From: Flavobacterium orientale | GTDB taxonomy: Bacteria > Bacteroidota > Bacteroidia > Flavobacteriales > Flavobacteriaceae | Direction of reading: 5' to 3' | Length of the DNA stretch: 64,000 nucleotides | Assembly: GCF_014638005.1 (NCBI RefSeq) | Contig: NZ_BMFG01000007.1 | Span: 110,418-174,417 of the forward strand | In this document: piece after piece, positions 16,641-25,665 of the stretch | Layout of the letters: each line of letters opens with the position of its first letter | Position numbering within the stretch: the stretch's first letter is position 1 | Translations under genes and position numbers: made by a program | The notes under the pieces: model-generated | What the model was told of the DNA's origin: nothing | The model's input: the letters and a program-made list of their open reading frames with translations, nothing else | Databases searched by the model: none

Positions 16641-17359
16641 AACCAATTACCTTCAAAGGAAAATTATATTTAATTCCAACCACATTGGGTGAAGTAGCTC
16701 CCGAGGATGTGTTGCCACAAACAGTAAAGAGAGCTATTGATTTCATAACAGATTATATTGTTGAGAACGAAAAAACAGCTCGAAAATTCATCAAACAAAT
16801 ACATCCCGAAAAAGCACAACCTTCACTTCGTATTAGTTTGCTGAACAAGCATACAGAAGAAAGGGAATACGCAGCCATGTTACAACCTTGTTTAGAAGGC
16901 AAAAATGTGGGATTAATGAGTGAAGCCGGATGTCCCGGCGTTGCTGATCCGGGTGCTGTTATCGTAAAATTGGCTCATGAAAAAGGCATTCAAGTGGTGC
17001 CGTTAGTAGGACCATCATCCATTCTTTTAGCAATGATGGGTTCAGGTATGAACGGACAAAGTTTTGCGTTCAATGGGTACCTACCCATTGACAAATCAGA
17101 AAAAAAAGCAGCTTTGAAAAACTTAGAACGTTTGTCGTTTGAAAAAAACCAAGCACAATTGTTTATTGAAACGCCATATCGAAACAATAAATTACTGGAA
17201 GATATTTTACAGGCTCTTCAAAATAGTACCCGACTTTGTATTGCAACCGACATTACATTGCCAACCGAGTACATCAAAACGTTAACAATTAACGACTGGA
17301 AAAAAACAAAAGTCGATTTACACAACCGACCTACCATTTTTATTATTCAGAAATCGTAA
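16637..17359 (+). CDS. RsmI-like SAM-dependent methyltransferase
   Basis: A tetrapyrrole-methylase-fold enzyme of 240 aa. It resembles RsmI, which 2'-O-methylates C1402 of 16S rRNA, but is shorter than usual RsmI. The SAM-binding features 'MSEAGCPGVADPGAVIVKLAHEKG' and 'VVPLVGPSSILLAMMGSG' are clear. It overlaps the phosphatase gene by 4 bp, so the two are translationally coupled. Exact target unknown; it may be a paralogue of RsmI. Confidence 0.85.
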   Translation: MKPITFKGKLYLIPTTLGEVAPEDVLPQTVKRAIDFITDYIVENEKTARKFIKQIHPEKAQPSLRISLLNKHTEEREYAAMLQPCLEGKNVGLMSEAGCPGVADPGAVIVKLAHEKGIQVVPLVGPSSILLAMMGSGMNGQSFAFNGYLPIDKSEKKAALKNLERLSFEKNQAQLFIETPYRNNKLLEDILQALQNSTRLCIATDITLPTEYIKTLTINDWKKTKVDLHNRPTIFIIQKS

Positions 17360-17402
17360 GTGCATCTTGTCATTTAGCTTGATTTTTTTATCCAACATAA
17401 AA

Positions 17403-17466
17403 ATCATTCGTGTGGAAAAGATTATTTTACAATCACACGAAATTATTCGTCTGTAAAAGATTATTT
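17403..17466 (+). repeat. Short direct repeat with embedded inverted repeat
   Basis: Two related 25-bp words (ATCATTCGTGTGGAAAAGAT and ATTATTCGTCTGTAAAAGAT, each then TTATTT) start at 17403 and 17442, a 39-bp period. TTCGTGTG (17407-17414) and CACACGAA (17434-17441) form an inverted repeat within it. Function unknown. Confidence 0.5.
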
Positions 17467-17550
17467 CTATTAGATAAAAAAACTATCCAATCATCTAACG
17501 AAGGAATTTCACACGTACAAGCTTGGCAACTATCAAGTTTTTTAAAATAA

Positions 17551-17582
17551 AAAAAGGTCGATGTTGAAATCGACCTTTTTTC
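17551..17582. terminator. Bidirectional terminator between converging genes
   Basis: AAAAAGGTCGAT pairs with ATCGACCTTTTT around a 6-nt loop. It serves both the RsmI-like gene (plus) and the lysozyme-fold gene (minus). Confidence 0.88.
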
Positions 17583-17598
17583 TATACAACTGTAAAGT

Positions 17599-18246
17599 TT
17601 AAACTTGCTTGATTTTTACTCGTACCTTTTTTTGCGGCTGAATAATGGAAGTATCATACCCCCCGTAATTTTTAATATAACTTTTTAGGGAAGTACCGAA
17701 ACCATCTTTGAAACCTCTGTTTCCATTACTCCTTAAAAATTTACGAACCGAACCAACACCACCTAAATGTGCGGCTGCCAATAATCCGGATTCTGTAATG
17801 GTCACACCACTAATAACCTTGCCTTCATACTGCTGAATCTCATTTCTAAGCTCCCACTTATTCAACGATAATAAAGCTTTAAAAGCTTGCTCCTGAATTC
17901 GAGGGGAACGCATAAAAGCCAAACTATCAGTAATACCTATGGTTCGAAGGGTTCCCATACCAAATTGGTATTTCCCCATATAACCAAATGGATTCACTTT
18001 GTGATACTTTCCTTGTGATTCTTTAAATGCCAAAGCTTGTTTGAAGCCGGCAAACGTTTTTCCTGTGAAAGGAACAGCGATGTGCTGGTAAGCACTTTCT
18101 TCTGAAGTTGGAACCGTATAAAACAATTCCTCAGTTTCGTCTACATGAAACCATTCTAAATACTGAAATTCATAAGGCTTAAAACCGGAGCTTAAGACCA
18201 ATACTGTAAACACAATCGTTGTGTAAAAATACCATTTTCTAATCAT
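17599..18246 (-). CDS. Exported lysozyme-fold (lytic transglycosylase-like) protein
   Basis: A 215-aa protein with an N-terminal hydrophobic signal or anchor (residues 5-22). A transglycosylase-like domain contains 'ALAFKESQGKYHKVNPFGYMGKYQFG', where the Glu of KESQG matches the catalytic Glu of SLT-type enzymes. 'GLLAAAHLGGVGSVRKFL' resembles their later helices. It probably cleaves or binds peptidoglycan in the periplasm. A TATATTTG box lies upstream, so it may have its own promoter despite following the DUF2279 gene. Confidence 0.75.
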   Translation of the reverse strand: MIRKWYFYTTIVFTVLVLSSGFKPYEFQYLEWFHVDETEELFYTVPTSEESAYQHIAVPFTGKTFAGFKQALAFKESQGKYHKVNPFGYMGKYQFGMGTLRTIGITDSLAFMRSPRIQEQAFKALLSLNKWELRNEIQQYEGKVISGVTITESGLLAAAHLGGVGSVRKFLRSNGNRGFKDGFGTSLKSYIKNYGGYDTSIIQPQKKVRVKIKQV

Positions 18247-18292
18247 AAAGTTGTTTTCTCAGGCCCTGTCACAACACTGAAATTTCACGGTG

Positions 18293-18300
18293 CAAATATA
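18293..18300 (-). promoter_or_regulatory. -7 box upstream of the lysozyme-fold gene
   Basis: The minus strand reads TATATTTG, a perfect TAnnTTTG, about 47 nt before the start codon. No TTG at the right distance was found. Confidence 0.45.
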
Positions 18301-18343
18301 CAACTTTTTTTATAAATGTGATTATCAAATAGTTAAACTTTTT

Positions 18344-19258
18344 TTAAAAGTAAATCCAATGAAATTTGACGCCTCGTGATCCCCTTATTTCAAACGTTGG
18401 AGCCGGAATCTTAATCGTATTAAAAACAGAAAATAAGGTGCGTAAAAAAGTAGATCTGGTATCGATTTTAGTCAAATCTACATCCAAACTCAAATAAAAT
18501 TGACGATACCTTTCGTAATTTGGTAACAATAAATCCGAGGAGGAATCTAAATTTGCCAAAATCATACCTTCTGCTCCATAGCCAAAAGCGACATTTAACC
18601 AACGAGGTACTTTTGTAGCGGGTAGAAAAGAATGCAAATTAGCCGACAACCAATAGGTCTGCCCGTTATAATCTTTTAAAAGTTGCTCACTGAAACTGCT
18701 TCCCAACACTTCAGGTCGTTGACTTGCAAATTGAGTGGTATGAAAGGAAAACTTCGGAACAATTCGCTGCTCATGCCACAAAAGTTCTTGTGAAACATAC
18801 AAAGCCGTTCCTGCTGCATTAGCTCCTACATCCCCCCAAGAAAAACCCCATTCAGCAGAATGACCGTCAAGAATTTCTACTGCCGTTAAAAAAACAAAGC
18901 CATAACCCGCTCCATAAAGCAATTGATTCTTCTTTGAAACACCTGACCATGCTAGCATTTCAGAACTAAACCGACCCAAATGATAGGAAGAAAAAACATG
19001 ACCAACCTTATCCATTTGAAGCCAGTCAGCATTGTCATTGGTGAAATGAAAAGATGATTTTTCATAATCAGCATACCACAATTCATGCAATCCTACCAAA
19101 GCAGCAGAAGTCAAAACCACTTCAGAAACTACCACCAAATTGCGTCTCGAATTTACTAAAGAATCAGCCGGAGTTAAAAAAGAGGCAAACTTCGATTGAG
19201 CACACAACCCATCAATAAACAGAAAAAATAGTACAACTATGGCTAAATAGGCTCTCAA
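18344..19258 (-). CDS. DUF2279 family exported protein
   Basis: A 304-aa protein with an N-terminal signal sequence (about 1-20, ending near LCAQS). Its body matches DUF2279 (YfiM-like), with the hallmark 'MDKVGHVFSSYHLGRF' and 'WGFSWGDVGANAAGTALY'. The function is unknown; it is probably an envelope protein with several membrane-seeking segments. It abuts mltG with no gap, so co-transcription is likely. Confidence 0.8.
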   Translation of the reverse strand: MRAYLAIVVLFFLFIDGLCAQSKFASFLTPADSLVNSRRNLVVVSEVVLTSAALVGLHELWYADYEKSSFHFTNDNADWLQMDKVGHVFSSYHLGRFSSEMLAWSGVSKKNQLLYGAGYGFVFLTAVEILDGHSAEWGFSWGDVGANAAGTALYVSQELLWHEQRIVPKFSFHTTQFASQRPEVLGSSFSEQLLKDYNGQTYWLSANLHSFLPATKVPRWLNVAFGYGAEGMILANLDSSSDLLLPNYERYRQFYLSLDVDLTKIDTRSTFLRTLFSVFNTIKIPAPTFEIRGSRGVKFHWIYF

Positions 19259-20299
19259 TTAATTTCCTGCAGTTTGTTTGTTCAACCAAGCAGCATACTT
19301 TCTGGCATTCACATTGTGTTGCTCTAAAGTGGTGGCAAACTCATGATAGCCAAAACGTTCCACACTTGCACAGAAATAAATAAAATCATGTGACTCTGGA
19401 TGTAGTACCGCATCAATTGCATTGACATCGGGCATAAAAATAGGACCCGGTGGCAAACCTGCATTTTTATAGGTATTATAAGGTGAAACTACTTCCAAAT
19501 GCTTATAGTAAACCCGCTTGATTACTTGGTCAAAATCATTGGAAACCAATTTAAAGGCAAAAATAACGGTTGGGTCAGCTTGTAACGGCATGCCGATTCG
19601 CAAGCGATTCAAATAGACTTGTGCCACTTTTGGTCGTTCCTCAACCTTTGTAGTTTCTTTGTGTACTATCGAAGCCAAAATAGAAACCTCAGCTGGTGTT
19701 AATCCCAAGGCTTCAGCTTTCATTTTTCGGTCTTCATTCCAAAAGCGATAATATTCTTTTGCCATTTGATTACGAAATTTCTCAGCAGAAGTATTCCAAT
19801 AAAATTCAAAAGTATTGGGTAATAATAACGTAAAAGCAGTAGCTTCTGTTAACCCATGTTCTTCCAAAAATTTTGGCTCTCTGAATGCATGCAACAAACT
19901 AATACTGTCGGCTTCTAACTGAGAGGCTATCCTTCCGGCAAAATTTTCCAATCGCTCTTGGTTATTAAAAGTAACTCGAACAGCAACCGGTCGTCGCAAT
20001 GCCGATATTATGGAATTGGTATTCATGTTTTTCTTTAATTCAAACTTTCCGGCTTTCACTTCTGAGGAATAACCTCGTCGGTTAGCCAACGATTCAAACT
20101 TATCCATATCTTTCAAATAGGGAGCTACTAGGGCTTTAACCTCCTCAAAAGTAGAATTTGTAGGTACATAAACACTTACTTTTTCTTCTGAGAAATCTGT
20201 ATTAGGAGTGAAAACGATTTGATAGACACGAAAGCCTAAAAAAGCCACAACAACCAACAACACCAAAACAATATAAAGAACTAATTTTTTTAAAGTCAT
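19259..20299 (-). CDS. mltG: Endolytic murein transglycosylase MltG
   Basis: Cleaves nascent peptidoglycan strands at the inner membrane. After a single N-terminal transmembrane helix (about residues 5-25) comes the YceG domain. Its conserved blocks are 'LASIVHKETTKVEERPKVAQVYLNRL', with the catalytic Glu in HKE, and 'NTYKNAGLPPGPI'. The start at 20299 (MTLKKLVLYI) is used. A longer frame would overlap the upstream acetyltransferase gene and spoil the membrane anchor position. Confidence 0.93.
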   Translation of the reverse strand: MTLKKLVLYIVLVLLVVVAFLGFRVYQIVFTPNTDFSEEKVSVYVPTNSTFEEVKALVAPYLKDMDKFESLANRRGYSSEVKAGKFELKKNMNTNSIISALRRPVAVRVTFNNQERLENFAGRIASQLEADSISLLHAFREPKFLEEHGLTEATAFTLLLPNTFEFYWNTSAEKFRNQMAKEYYRFWNEDRKMKAEALGLTPAEVSILASIVHKETTKVEERPKVAQVYLNRLRIGMPLQADPTVIFAFKLVSNDFDQVIKRVYYKHLEVVSPYNTYKNAGLPPGPIFMPDVNAIDAVLHPESHDFIYFCASVERFGYHEFATTLEQHNVNARKYAAWLNKQTAGN

Positions 20300-20309
20300 A
20301 AATAAATTT

Positions 20310-20834
20310 TTAAAATAGTAACTGATACATAGCTTCATCAGTATAAATACCTTGATTATAAATCCATTCTTTTTTTACACCAATCAATTGAAAACCAAAA
20401 GAAGTGAACAACGCAATACTTGGTGAATTATGTACGGCAATATTGGCAAAAAGTTGGTGTACATGCAAATAATCTTTCGCGTAAGCAAGAAGCAACTCCA
20501 AAGCCTCCTTGCCGTATCCGGAATTTCTGTTATCTTGATTTTGAATGACAATACCGATTCCGGCTCTTTGGTTTTTAGGATCAAAATCAAATAAATCAAT
20601 CAATCCAATAGACTCAAAAGATTCCTGTTTGCAAATGGCCAATCGCAATTGCTTGGCTTCATAAATATCCTTGTGAGCATTTTCAAGATAGTTTTTTATC
20701 AAAAACAGACTATAAGGTGTTTGCGTTTGACTAACTTCCCAAAGGTCCGTGTCATTCTCAAGCCGATAGACAAAATCCAAATCATCTGGCTCTAAAGCTC
20801 TTAAATAAATATGTTCCCCTTGAAGTGTACTCAT
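20310..20834 (-). CDS. RimJ/RimL-type GNAT acetyltransferase
   Basis: A 174-aa GNAT protein with 'IYLRALEPDDLDFVYRLEND' at the N terminus and the acetyl-CoA loop 'NQDNRNSGYGKEALELLLAYA'. It resembles ribosomal-protein and amino-sugar acetyltransferases, so the substrate is open. It sits 4 nt after dapF and 10 nt before mltG in the same operon. Confidence 0.88.
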   Translation of the reverse strand: MSTLQGEHIYLRALEPDDLDFVYRLENDTDLWEVSQTQTPYSLFLIKNYLENAHKDIYEAKQLRLAICKQESFESIGLIDLFDFDPKNQRAGIGIVIQNQDNRNSGYGKEALELLLAYAKDYLHVHQLFANIAVHNSPSIALFTSFGFQLIGVKKEWIYNQGIYTDEAMYQLLF

Positions 20835-20838
20835 GGTA

Positions 20839-21627
20839 TTAGGTTGCTAAGACTAGTTGACCTTCAAAAACAAATTCGGCCGGCCCGATTAAAAACACTT
20901 GGGTGTACTTTTGGTCTTCTTTTTGAAAACGTACTTGCAATTGACCGCCTTCTACAAGTAACGAAATTTCATTGGAAGTTGTTTTACCGATAGCATTCAT
21001 GGCAATGGCAACCGCAGTAACGCCTGTTCCACACGATAAGGTTTCATCTTCCACACCTCGCTCATAGGTTCGCACTGCAAAAAGAGTGTCTGAAATAGGT
21101 TCCACAAAATTGACATTGCTTCCCGCTTCTCCATACAAAGCACTATAACGAATAGCACTGCCTATTTCTTTTACGGGAACAGATTTTACGTCATCTACCA
21201 AAGTCACATGATGGGGCGAACCGGTATTCATAAAAACGTAATCGGAAGCCAATTGTATAGCATCAACATCTTTCATTTGTAATGAAACAATTCCTTTATC
21301 TGAAATTTTGGCATAATGTAGACCATCTATTGCTACAAAAGTAGTTTCATTTTCAATAACCCCTAATTGTTTGGCGAAAGCCACGATACATCTGCCTCCG
21401 TTACCACACATCGAACTTTCATGGCCGTCAGAATTATAATAGACCATCTTGAAATCGGAATTTTTGTCATTCTCTAACAAGATCAAACCGTCTGCTCCTA
21501 TCCCAAAACGTCTGTTACAGAGTTGTTCTATCAGTTTGGTATCATTTTTGGAAAATAATTCCTGACGATTGTCAATTAGGATAAAGTCGTTTCCCGTACC
21601 TTGATATTTGTAAAATTGAATTGTCAT
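20839..21627 (-). CDS. dapF: Diaminopimelate epimerase
   Basis: Converts LL- to meso-diaminopimelate for lysine and peptidoglycan synthesis. Both catalytic cysteines are present: Cys 74 in 'DGHESSMCGNGGRC' and Cys 199 in 'ETLSCGTGV'. With the start at 21627 (MTIQFYKYQGTGNDF) it has 262 aa. Longer starts would run into the -7 box. It heads a run with an acetyltransferase, mltG and the DUF2279 gene, three of which look cell-wall or envelope related. Confidence 0.96.
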   Translation of the reverse strand: MTIQFYKYQGTGNDFILIDNRQELFSKNDTKLIEQLCNRRFGIGADGLILLENDKNSDFKMVYYNSDGHESSMCGNGGRCIVAFAKQLGVIENETTFVAIDGLHYAKISDKGIVSLQMKDVDAIQLASDYVFMNTGSPHHVTLVDDVKSVPVKEIGSAIRYSALYGEAGSNVNFVEPISDTLFAVRTYERGVEDETLSCGTGVTAVAIAMNAIGKTTSNEISLLVEGGQLQVRFQKEDQKYTQVFLIGPAEFVFEGQLVLAT

Positions 21628-21646
21628 TTTTGTAATTTCTGATGTA

Positions 21647-21654
21647 CAAAAGTA
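21647..21654 (-). promoter_or_regulatory. -7 box of the dapF operon
   Basis: The minus strand reads TACTTTTG (TAnnTTTG), 19 nt before the dapF ATG. The -33 element is not clear. Confidence 0.6.
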
Positions 21655-21760
21655 CAATTATTTTAAAGAAAAGTTAAGGTGCGTTAAAGTACGTTAAACC
21701 TATTTTACAAAAACAATAAATCAAATAATTTTACATTATCTAATGAATAACATTTAGTAT

Positions 21761-23152
21761 ATGAGAAACACAGCAAATTTATTTTTTGTCGCTTTACTGA
21801 GTGGTATAATTACACTTGGATCGTACAAACTTTTCGTAGAAGAAAACAACGCTTCTGCCGATAACATTATTACATCAGCACCTTCGTTAGCAACTAAAAC
21901 GGTTGGATTAACCGCTGAAGCTATTGATTTTACAGAAGCTGCAGAATCAACATTAAACCAAGTAGTTCACGTAAAAAATGTTTCCTATCGAACTATTTCG
22001 AACCCAATCATGGAGTTCATGTACGGACAACGTGGCGGACAACAGCAACAACAAATCGGAACGGGCTCCGGAGTTATTATTTCGGAAGACGGATACATTG
22101 TGACTAACAACCACGTAATTAATGGGGCACAAGACCTTGAGGTGACGCTCAATAACAAGAAAACATACAAAGCCAAACTAATTGGTACAGATTCCAAAAT
22201 GGACATTGCTTTACTCAAAGTAGAGGCCGATGAAAAATTACCGTACATCGTTTTTGCAGATTCCGATCATGTTCGTGTAGGTGAATGGGTTTTGGCTGTA
22301 GGCAATCCCTATAACCTTAACTCTACCGTTACTGCGGGAATTGTTTCAGCCAAAGCAAGAAATTTAGATACTAGAGGCATTCAATCCTTCATCCAAACCG
22401 ATGCCGTTGTAAACCCTGGAAATAGCGGTGGTGCTTTAGTGAATACACGTGGCGAATTAGTGGGAATTAATACCATGATTTCATCCAATACCGGTAGTTA
22501 TGTAGGGTATTCTTTTGCAGTACCTTCTAACATCACCCGAAAAATCATTGAAGACATCATGGAGTTCGGTAACGTACAACGGGGTATTTTAGGCATTGAA
22601 GGAGTTGAACTAAATGGTGTAGCCTCCAGAGAATTTAAAGTAGAAGATACTCAAGGTTTTTATGTGAACAAAGTAACCAAAAATTCAGGTGCCGAAAAAG
22701 CAGGCATCAAATCAGGTGATGTTATTAAAAAATTAGACAACCAAACCATCAGTTCGTTTGCTGAATTATCAGGATATATCAACACCAAAAGACCTAATGA
22801 CGAGATTAAGGTAACGGTGAGTAGAAATGGGAAAACAGTGGTGATTCCGGTGGTATTATCTAAAAAAGAACTGTTGAATTATGAATTTTATGGTTTAGAA
22901 TTGGAAGATTTGGATGCATCCGACAAACAACGTTTTAAAATAAATCAGGGTGTAAAGATCAAAGATATTACTAACGAAAAATTAGCTCCTTACAGTGATG
23001 AATTAAAAGGAAGCATCATCCTGAGCATCGACGGAGTTAAAGCCACAGATGTAGAAACCATATCTAGAGGTCTAGGAAGCAAAACAGAAAAAGAAGGCGT
23101 TCGCGTTGAATTGTTACTGAGAAACGGTCAGTTAATGCGAATAATAATTTAG
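21761..23152 (+). CDS. HtrA/DegP-type periplasmic serine protease
   Basis: A trypsin-like protease-chaperone for misfolded envelope proteins. It has an N-terminal hydrophobic segment (6-24), a complete triad His 118 (TNNHVI), Asp 148 (KMDIALL) and Ser 222 (GNSGGAL), and two PDZ domains (about 285-375 and 385-463). A Gln-rich stretch (RGGQQQQQIG, near 91-100) lies in the LA-loop position. It is monocistronic, with a strong terminator following. Confidence 0.95.
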   Translation: MRNTANLFFVALLSGIITLGSYKLFVEENNASADNIITSAPSLATKTVGLTAEAIDFTEAAESTLNQVVHVKNVSYRTISNPIMEFMYGQRGGQQQQQIGTGSGVIISEDGYIVTNNHVINGAQDLEVTLNNKKTYKAKLIGTDSKMDIALLKVEADEKLPYIVFADSDHVRVGEWVLAVGNPYNLNSTVTAGIVSAKARNLDTRGIQSFIQTDAVVNPGNSGGALVNTRGELVGINTMISSNTGSYVGYSFAVPSNITRKIIEDIMEFGNVQRGILGIEGVELNGVASREFKVEDTQGFYVNKVTKNSGAEKAGIKSGDVIKKLDNQTISSFAELSGYINTKRPNDEIKVTVSRNGKTVVIPVVLSKKELLNYEFYGLELEDLDASDKQRFKINQGVKIKDITNEKLAPYSDELKGSIILSIDGVKATDVETISRGLGSKTEKEGVRVELLLRNGQLMRIII

Positions 23153-23179
23153 TAGGAAGGCTAATTTTAGCTAGGGGCT

Positions 23180-23219
23180 ATCCTGCAAGGTCGCATTTTG
23201 ACCTTGCAGGATTTTTTTT
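23180..23219 (+). terminator. Terminator of the HtrA gene
   Basis: ATCCTGCAAGGTC pairs perfectly with GACCTTGCAGGAT around a 7-nt loop, followed by eight T. Confidence 0.9.
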
Positions 23220-24014
23220 GATTATGTCATGCTGATTTCGTTGCAGCATCAAACAAATCCGTCCAATTCGCGTCCTCCATGTTCCATTACACAAAAGCCT
23301 TAACCCCCCCTTAATGAAAAAAAAAAAGCGAAGCGTCTTTGCGTCTTTATACTTCACAGTTTTTGCGTCTTTGCATCTTTGCGAGAAAGAAACCTTAACC
23401 CTCATTAATTAAAAAAAGCGAAGCGTCTTAAATTCTTAATGTTGAAAAAAGCAAACAGTCCTAACACTATCCACGTAAAAATCCGTGAAAATCCGCCCAA
23501 TCCGTGTCATCCGTGTTCCATTGCACAAAAGCCTTAACCCTCCTTATTGAAAAAAAGCGAAGCGTCTTAAATTCTTAATGTTGAAAAAAGCAAACAGTCC
23601 TAACACTATCCACTTAAAAATCCGTGAAAATCCGCCCAATCCGTGTCATCCGTGTTCCATTGCACAAAAGCCTTAACCCTCCTTATTGAAAAAAAGCGAA
23701 GCGTCTTAAATTCTTAATGTTGAAAAAAGCAAACAGTCCTAACACTATCCACTTAAAAATCCGTGAAAATCCGCCCAATCCGTGTCATCCGTGTTCCATT
23801 GCACAAAAGCCTTAACCCTCCTTATTGAAAAAAAAGCGAAGCGTCTAAATTTCTTAATGTCAAAAAAATCCGCAAAAATCAGCGTTGGCGAAGCCACCAG
23901 CGTCATCCGCGTTCCAATCTTCACAAGAATTAAAAAAATCCTAAAATACTTTACGAAAACGATTGAAATCAATACTTTTGCACCAAATTTATAAACAACA
24001 CTAACTACAATACA
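23220..24014 (+). repeat. Repeat-filled intergenic region with 139-bp tandem repeats
   Basis: No gene here. The word AAAAAGCGAAGCGTCTTAAA recurs with GCGAAGCG at 23418, 23557, 23696 and 23836, a period of 139-140 bp. Each unit also holds a segment ending CCAATCCGTGTCATCCGTGT and 'TTGCACAAAAGCCTTAACCC'. About three near-identical units (23412-23850) are flanked by decayed ones: 23225-23411 has degraded versions plus TTTGCGTCTTTGCG words, and 23870-23925 has TTGGCGAAGCCA and CGTCATCCGCGTTCC. Related words recur at 26.7-26.9 and 46.0-46.3 kb. The gap promoter lies at the right-hand end. Confidence 0.9.
23950..23980 (+). promoter_or_regulatory. Promoter of gap
   Basis: TACTTTTG at 23973-23980 is a perfect -7 element. 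A TTT at 23950 stands 20 bp before it in place of TTG. The start codon is 35 nt downstream of the box. The repeat region ends just before the promoter. Confidence 0.55.
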
Positions 24015-25466
24015 ATGAAAATCAATCAATCGTTATACGAAAAAGAACTTTCGTTTCAAGCGGACAGAAGAAGAGCAGGCGTAGAATTCATTAAAATTAT
24101 CAGCGATTTATGGTATGACAAATCAATCGAAATCGTGCTTTTCCGAAACCAATTAATCGATAAAAATGTTTCTGAAATTCTAAACCTTCACGAATATGCC
24201 GGTGAATTTGTAGGCAAACCAATCTCCGTTTTTGATTCCGTAGAAATTGCCCGCGAAATGCTTTCTTTAGATTTACCTCCTTCTAAATTAGATATCGGAA
24301 AATTAACCTACGAATACCACTTGGAAGACGACAAATACCACAATACCAAATCATTTGTAATTGATAAATTAAAAAAAGCCAAAGACTTCCATATCATCAA
24401 ACCAAAAGATGTTGTGCTTTATGGTTTTGGTAGAATTGGTCGTTTATTAGCTCGTGAGTTAATGTCTAAAACAGGAAAAGGGAGCCAGTTGCGTCTTCGT
24501 GCGATTGTAACTAGAGATAAAAATGACGCCACTATCTTAGAAAAAAGAGCTTCATTGTTGCGTTATGATTCCGTGCATGGTGATTTTCAAGGTTCAGTTA
24601 CAGCCGATCCGGAAAACAATGCGTTAATTATAAACGGTACTACCGTGCACATGATTTCGGCTAACGGACCGGAAGATGTGGATTATACAAAATTCGGAAT
24701 TGAAGAGGCTTTGGTGATTGATAACACAGGAGCATTCACTACCGAAGAAGCGTTAAAAAGACACTTGGTTTCAAAAGGAACAGCTAAAGTATTGCTAACA
24801 GCTCCCGGAAAAGGAATGCCTAACATTGTATATGGCGTAAACCACAACGAACACAATCCGGAAAATGTCGATATTTTCTCTGCGGCATCGTGTACAACCA
24901 ATGCCATCACACCTATTCTAAAAGCGGTGGAAGACACTTTAGGGGTAGTAAAAGGACACTTAGAAACCATACATGCTTACACAAACGACCAGAATTTGGT
25001 GGACAACATGCATAAAAAATACCGCCGTGGTAGAGCAGCTGCGTTGAACATGGTAATCACAGAAACCGGTGCCGGAAGTGCTGTAGCTAAAGCATTACCT
25101 TCATTAGCCGGGAAATTGACATCCAATGCAATTCGTGTTCCTGTACCTAATGGTTCTCTAGTAGTGTTAAACTTAGAAGTTAGTAAAGAAACTTCTGTGG
25201 AAGATATAAATAACATCATGAAAAAATACGCCTTAGAAGGCGAATTAGTGGAACAAATTAAATATTCATTAAATAACGAATTGGTGTCTTCAGATATCGT
25301 AGGCACAAATGCACCCGCTATTTATGACAGCAATGCCACTATCGTTTCAGGAGATGGAAAAAATATCGTACTTTATGTATGGTACGACAACGAATTTGGA
25401 TACAGTCACCAAGTAATTCGATTGGCAAAATACATCGCAAAAGTAAGACGCTACAATTACTATTAA
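24015..25466 (+). CDS. gap: Glyceraldehyde-3-phosphate dehydrogenase, N-terminally extended
   Basis: The glycolytic/gluconeogenic NAD(P)-dependent dehydrogenase. The catalytic core begins only near residue 132, with the nucleotide-binding YGFGRIGRLLARELM (136-150). The catalytic Cys 293 is in 'SAASCTTNAITP'. The 483 aa exceed the usual 330-340 by a helical, charged N-terminal extension of about 130 residues with no recognised domain. Long forms of this type are known in Bacteroidota. It is a single-gene unit with a terminator. Confidence 0.93.
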   Translation: MKINQSLYEKELSFQADRRRAGVEFIKIISDLWYDKSIEIVLFRNQLIDKNVSEILNLHEYAGEFVGKPISVFDSVEIAREMLSLDLPPSKLDIGKLTYEYHLEDDKYHNTKSFVIDKLKKAKDFHIIKPKDVVLYGFGRIGRLLARELMSKTGKGSQLRLRAIVTRDKNDATILEKRASLLRYDSVHGDFQGSVTADPENNALIINGTTVHMISANGPEDVDYTKFGIEEALVIDNTGAFTTEEALKRHLVSKGTAKVLLTAPGKGMPNIVYGVNHNEHNPENVDIFSAASCTTNAITPILKAVEDTLGVVKGHLETIHAYTNDQNLVDNMHKKYRRGRAAALNMVITETGAGSAVAKALPSLAGKLTSNAIRVPVPNGSLVVLNLEVSKETSVEDINNIMKKYALEGELVEQIKYSLNNELVSSDIVGTNAPAIYDSNATIVSGDGKNIVLYVWYDNEFGYSHQVIRLAKYIAKVRRYNYY

Positions 25467-25491
25467 AAAATTAACCTAACCAAACAACCCT

Positions 25492-25527
25492 AAAGCACTT
25501 CCTCTCTTCTGATGAAGTGCTTTTTTT
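25492..25527 (+). terminator. Terminator of gap
   Basis: AAAGCACTTC pairs with GAAGTGCTTT around a 12-nt loop, then a T-run. A short 'CTCAGCACCTCAGAAACTCA' phrase follows at about 25530. Confidence 0.85.
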
Positions 25528-25604
25528 CTCTCAGCACCTCAGAAACTCAGTACCTCCCAAAAATACTAATAACACAAATTCCCCGTTACTTTTATAAATA
25601 AATC

Positions 25605-25634
25605 TTGTTTTTTTGACAAAAAAGTATAAATTTG
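25605..25634 (+). promoter_or_regulatory. Promoter of the exported-protein pair
   Basis: TTG at 25605-25607, a 19-bp spacer, and TAAATTTG at 25627-25634. Full consensus. The start codon lies 31 nt downstream. Confidence 0.72.
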
Positions 25635-25665
25635 AATTCCCAATTTTTTTAATCACCGTTTTTAT

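Noticed and set aside
23178..23405. Possible small protein on the minus strand within the repeat region
   Set aside because: The frame consists of repeat words (KDAKT-like) and has no start signal or family resemblance. Similar frames at 46012-46269 arise from the same repeats.
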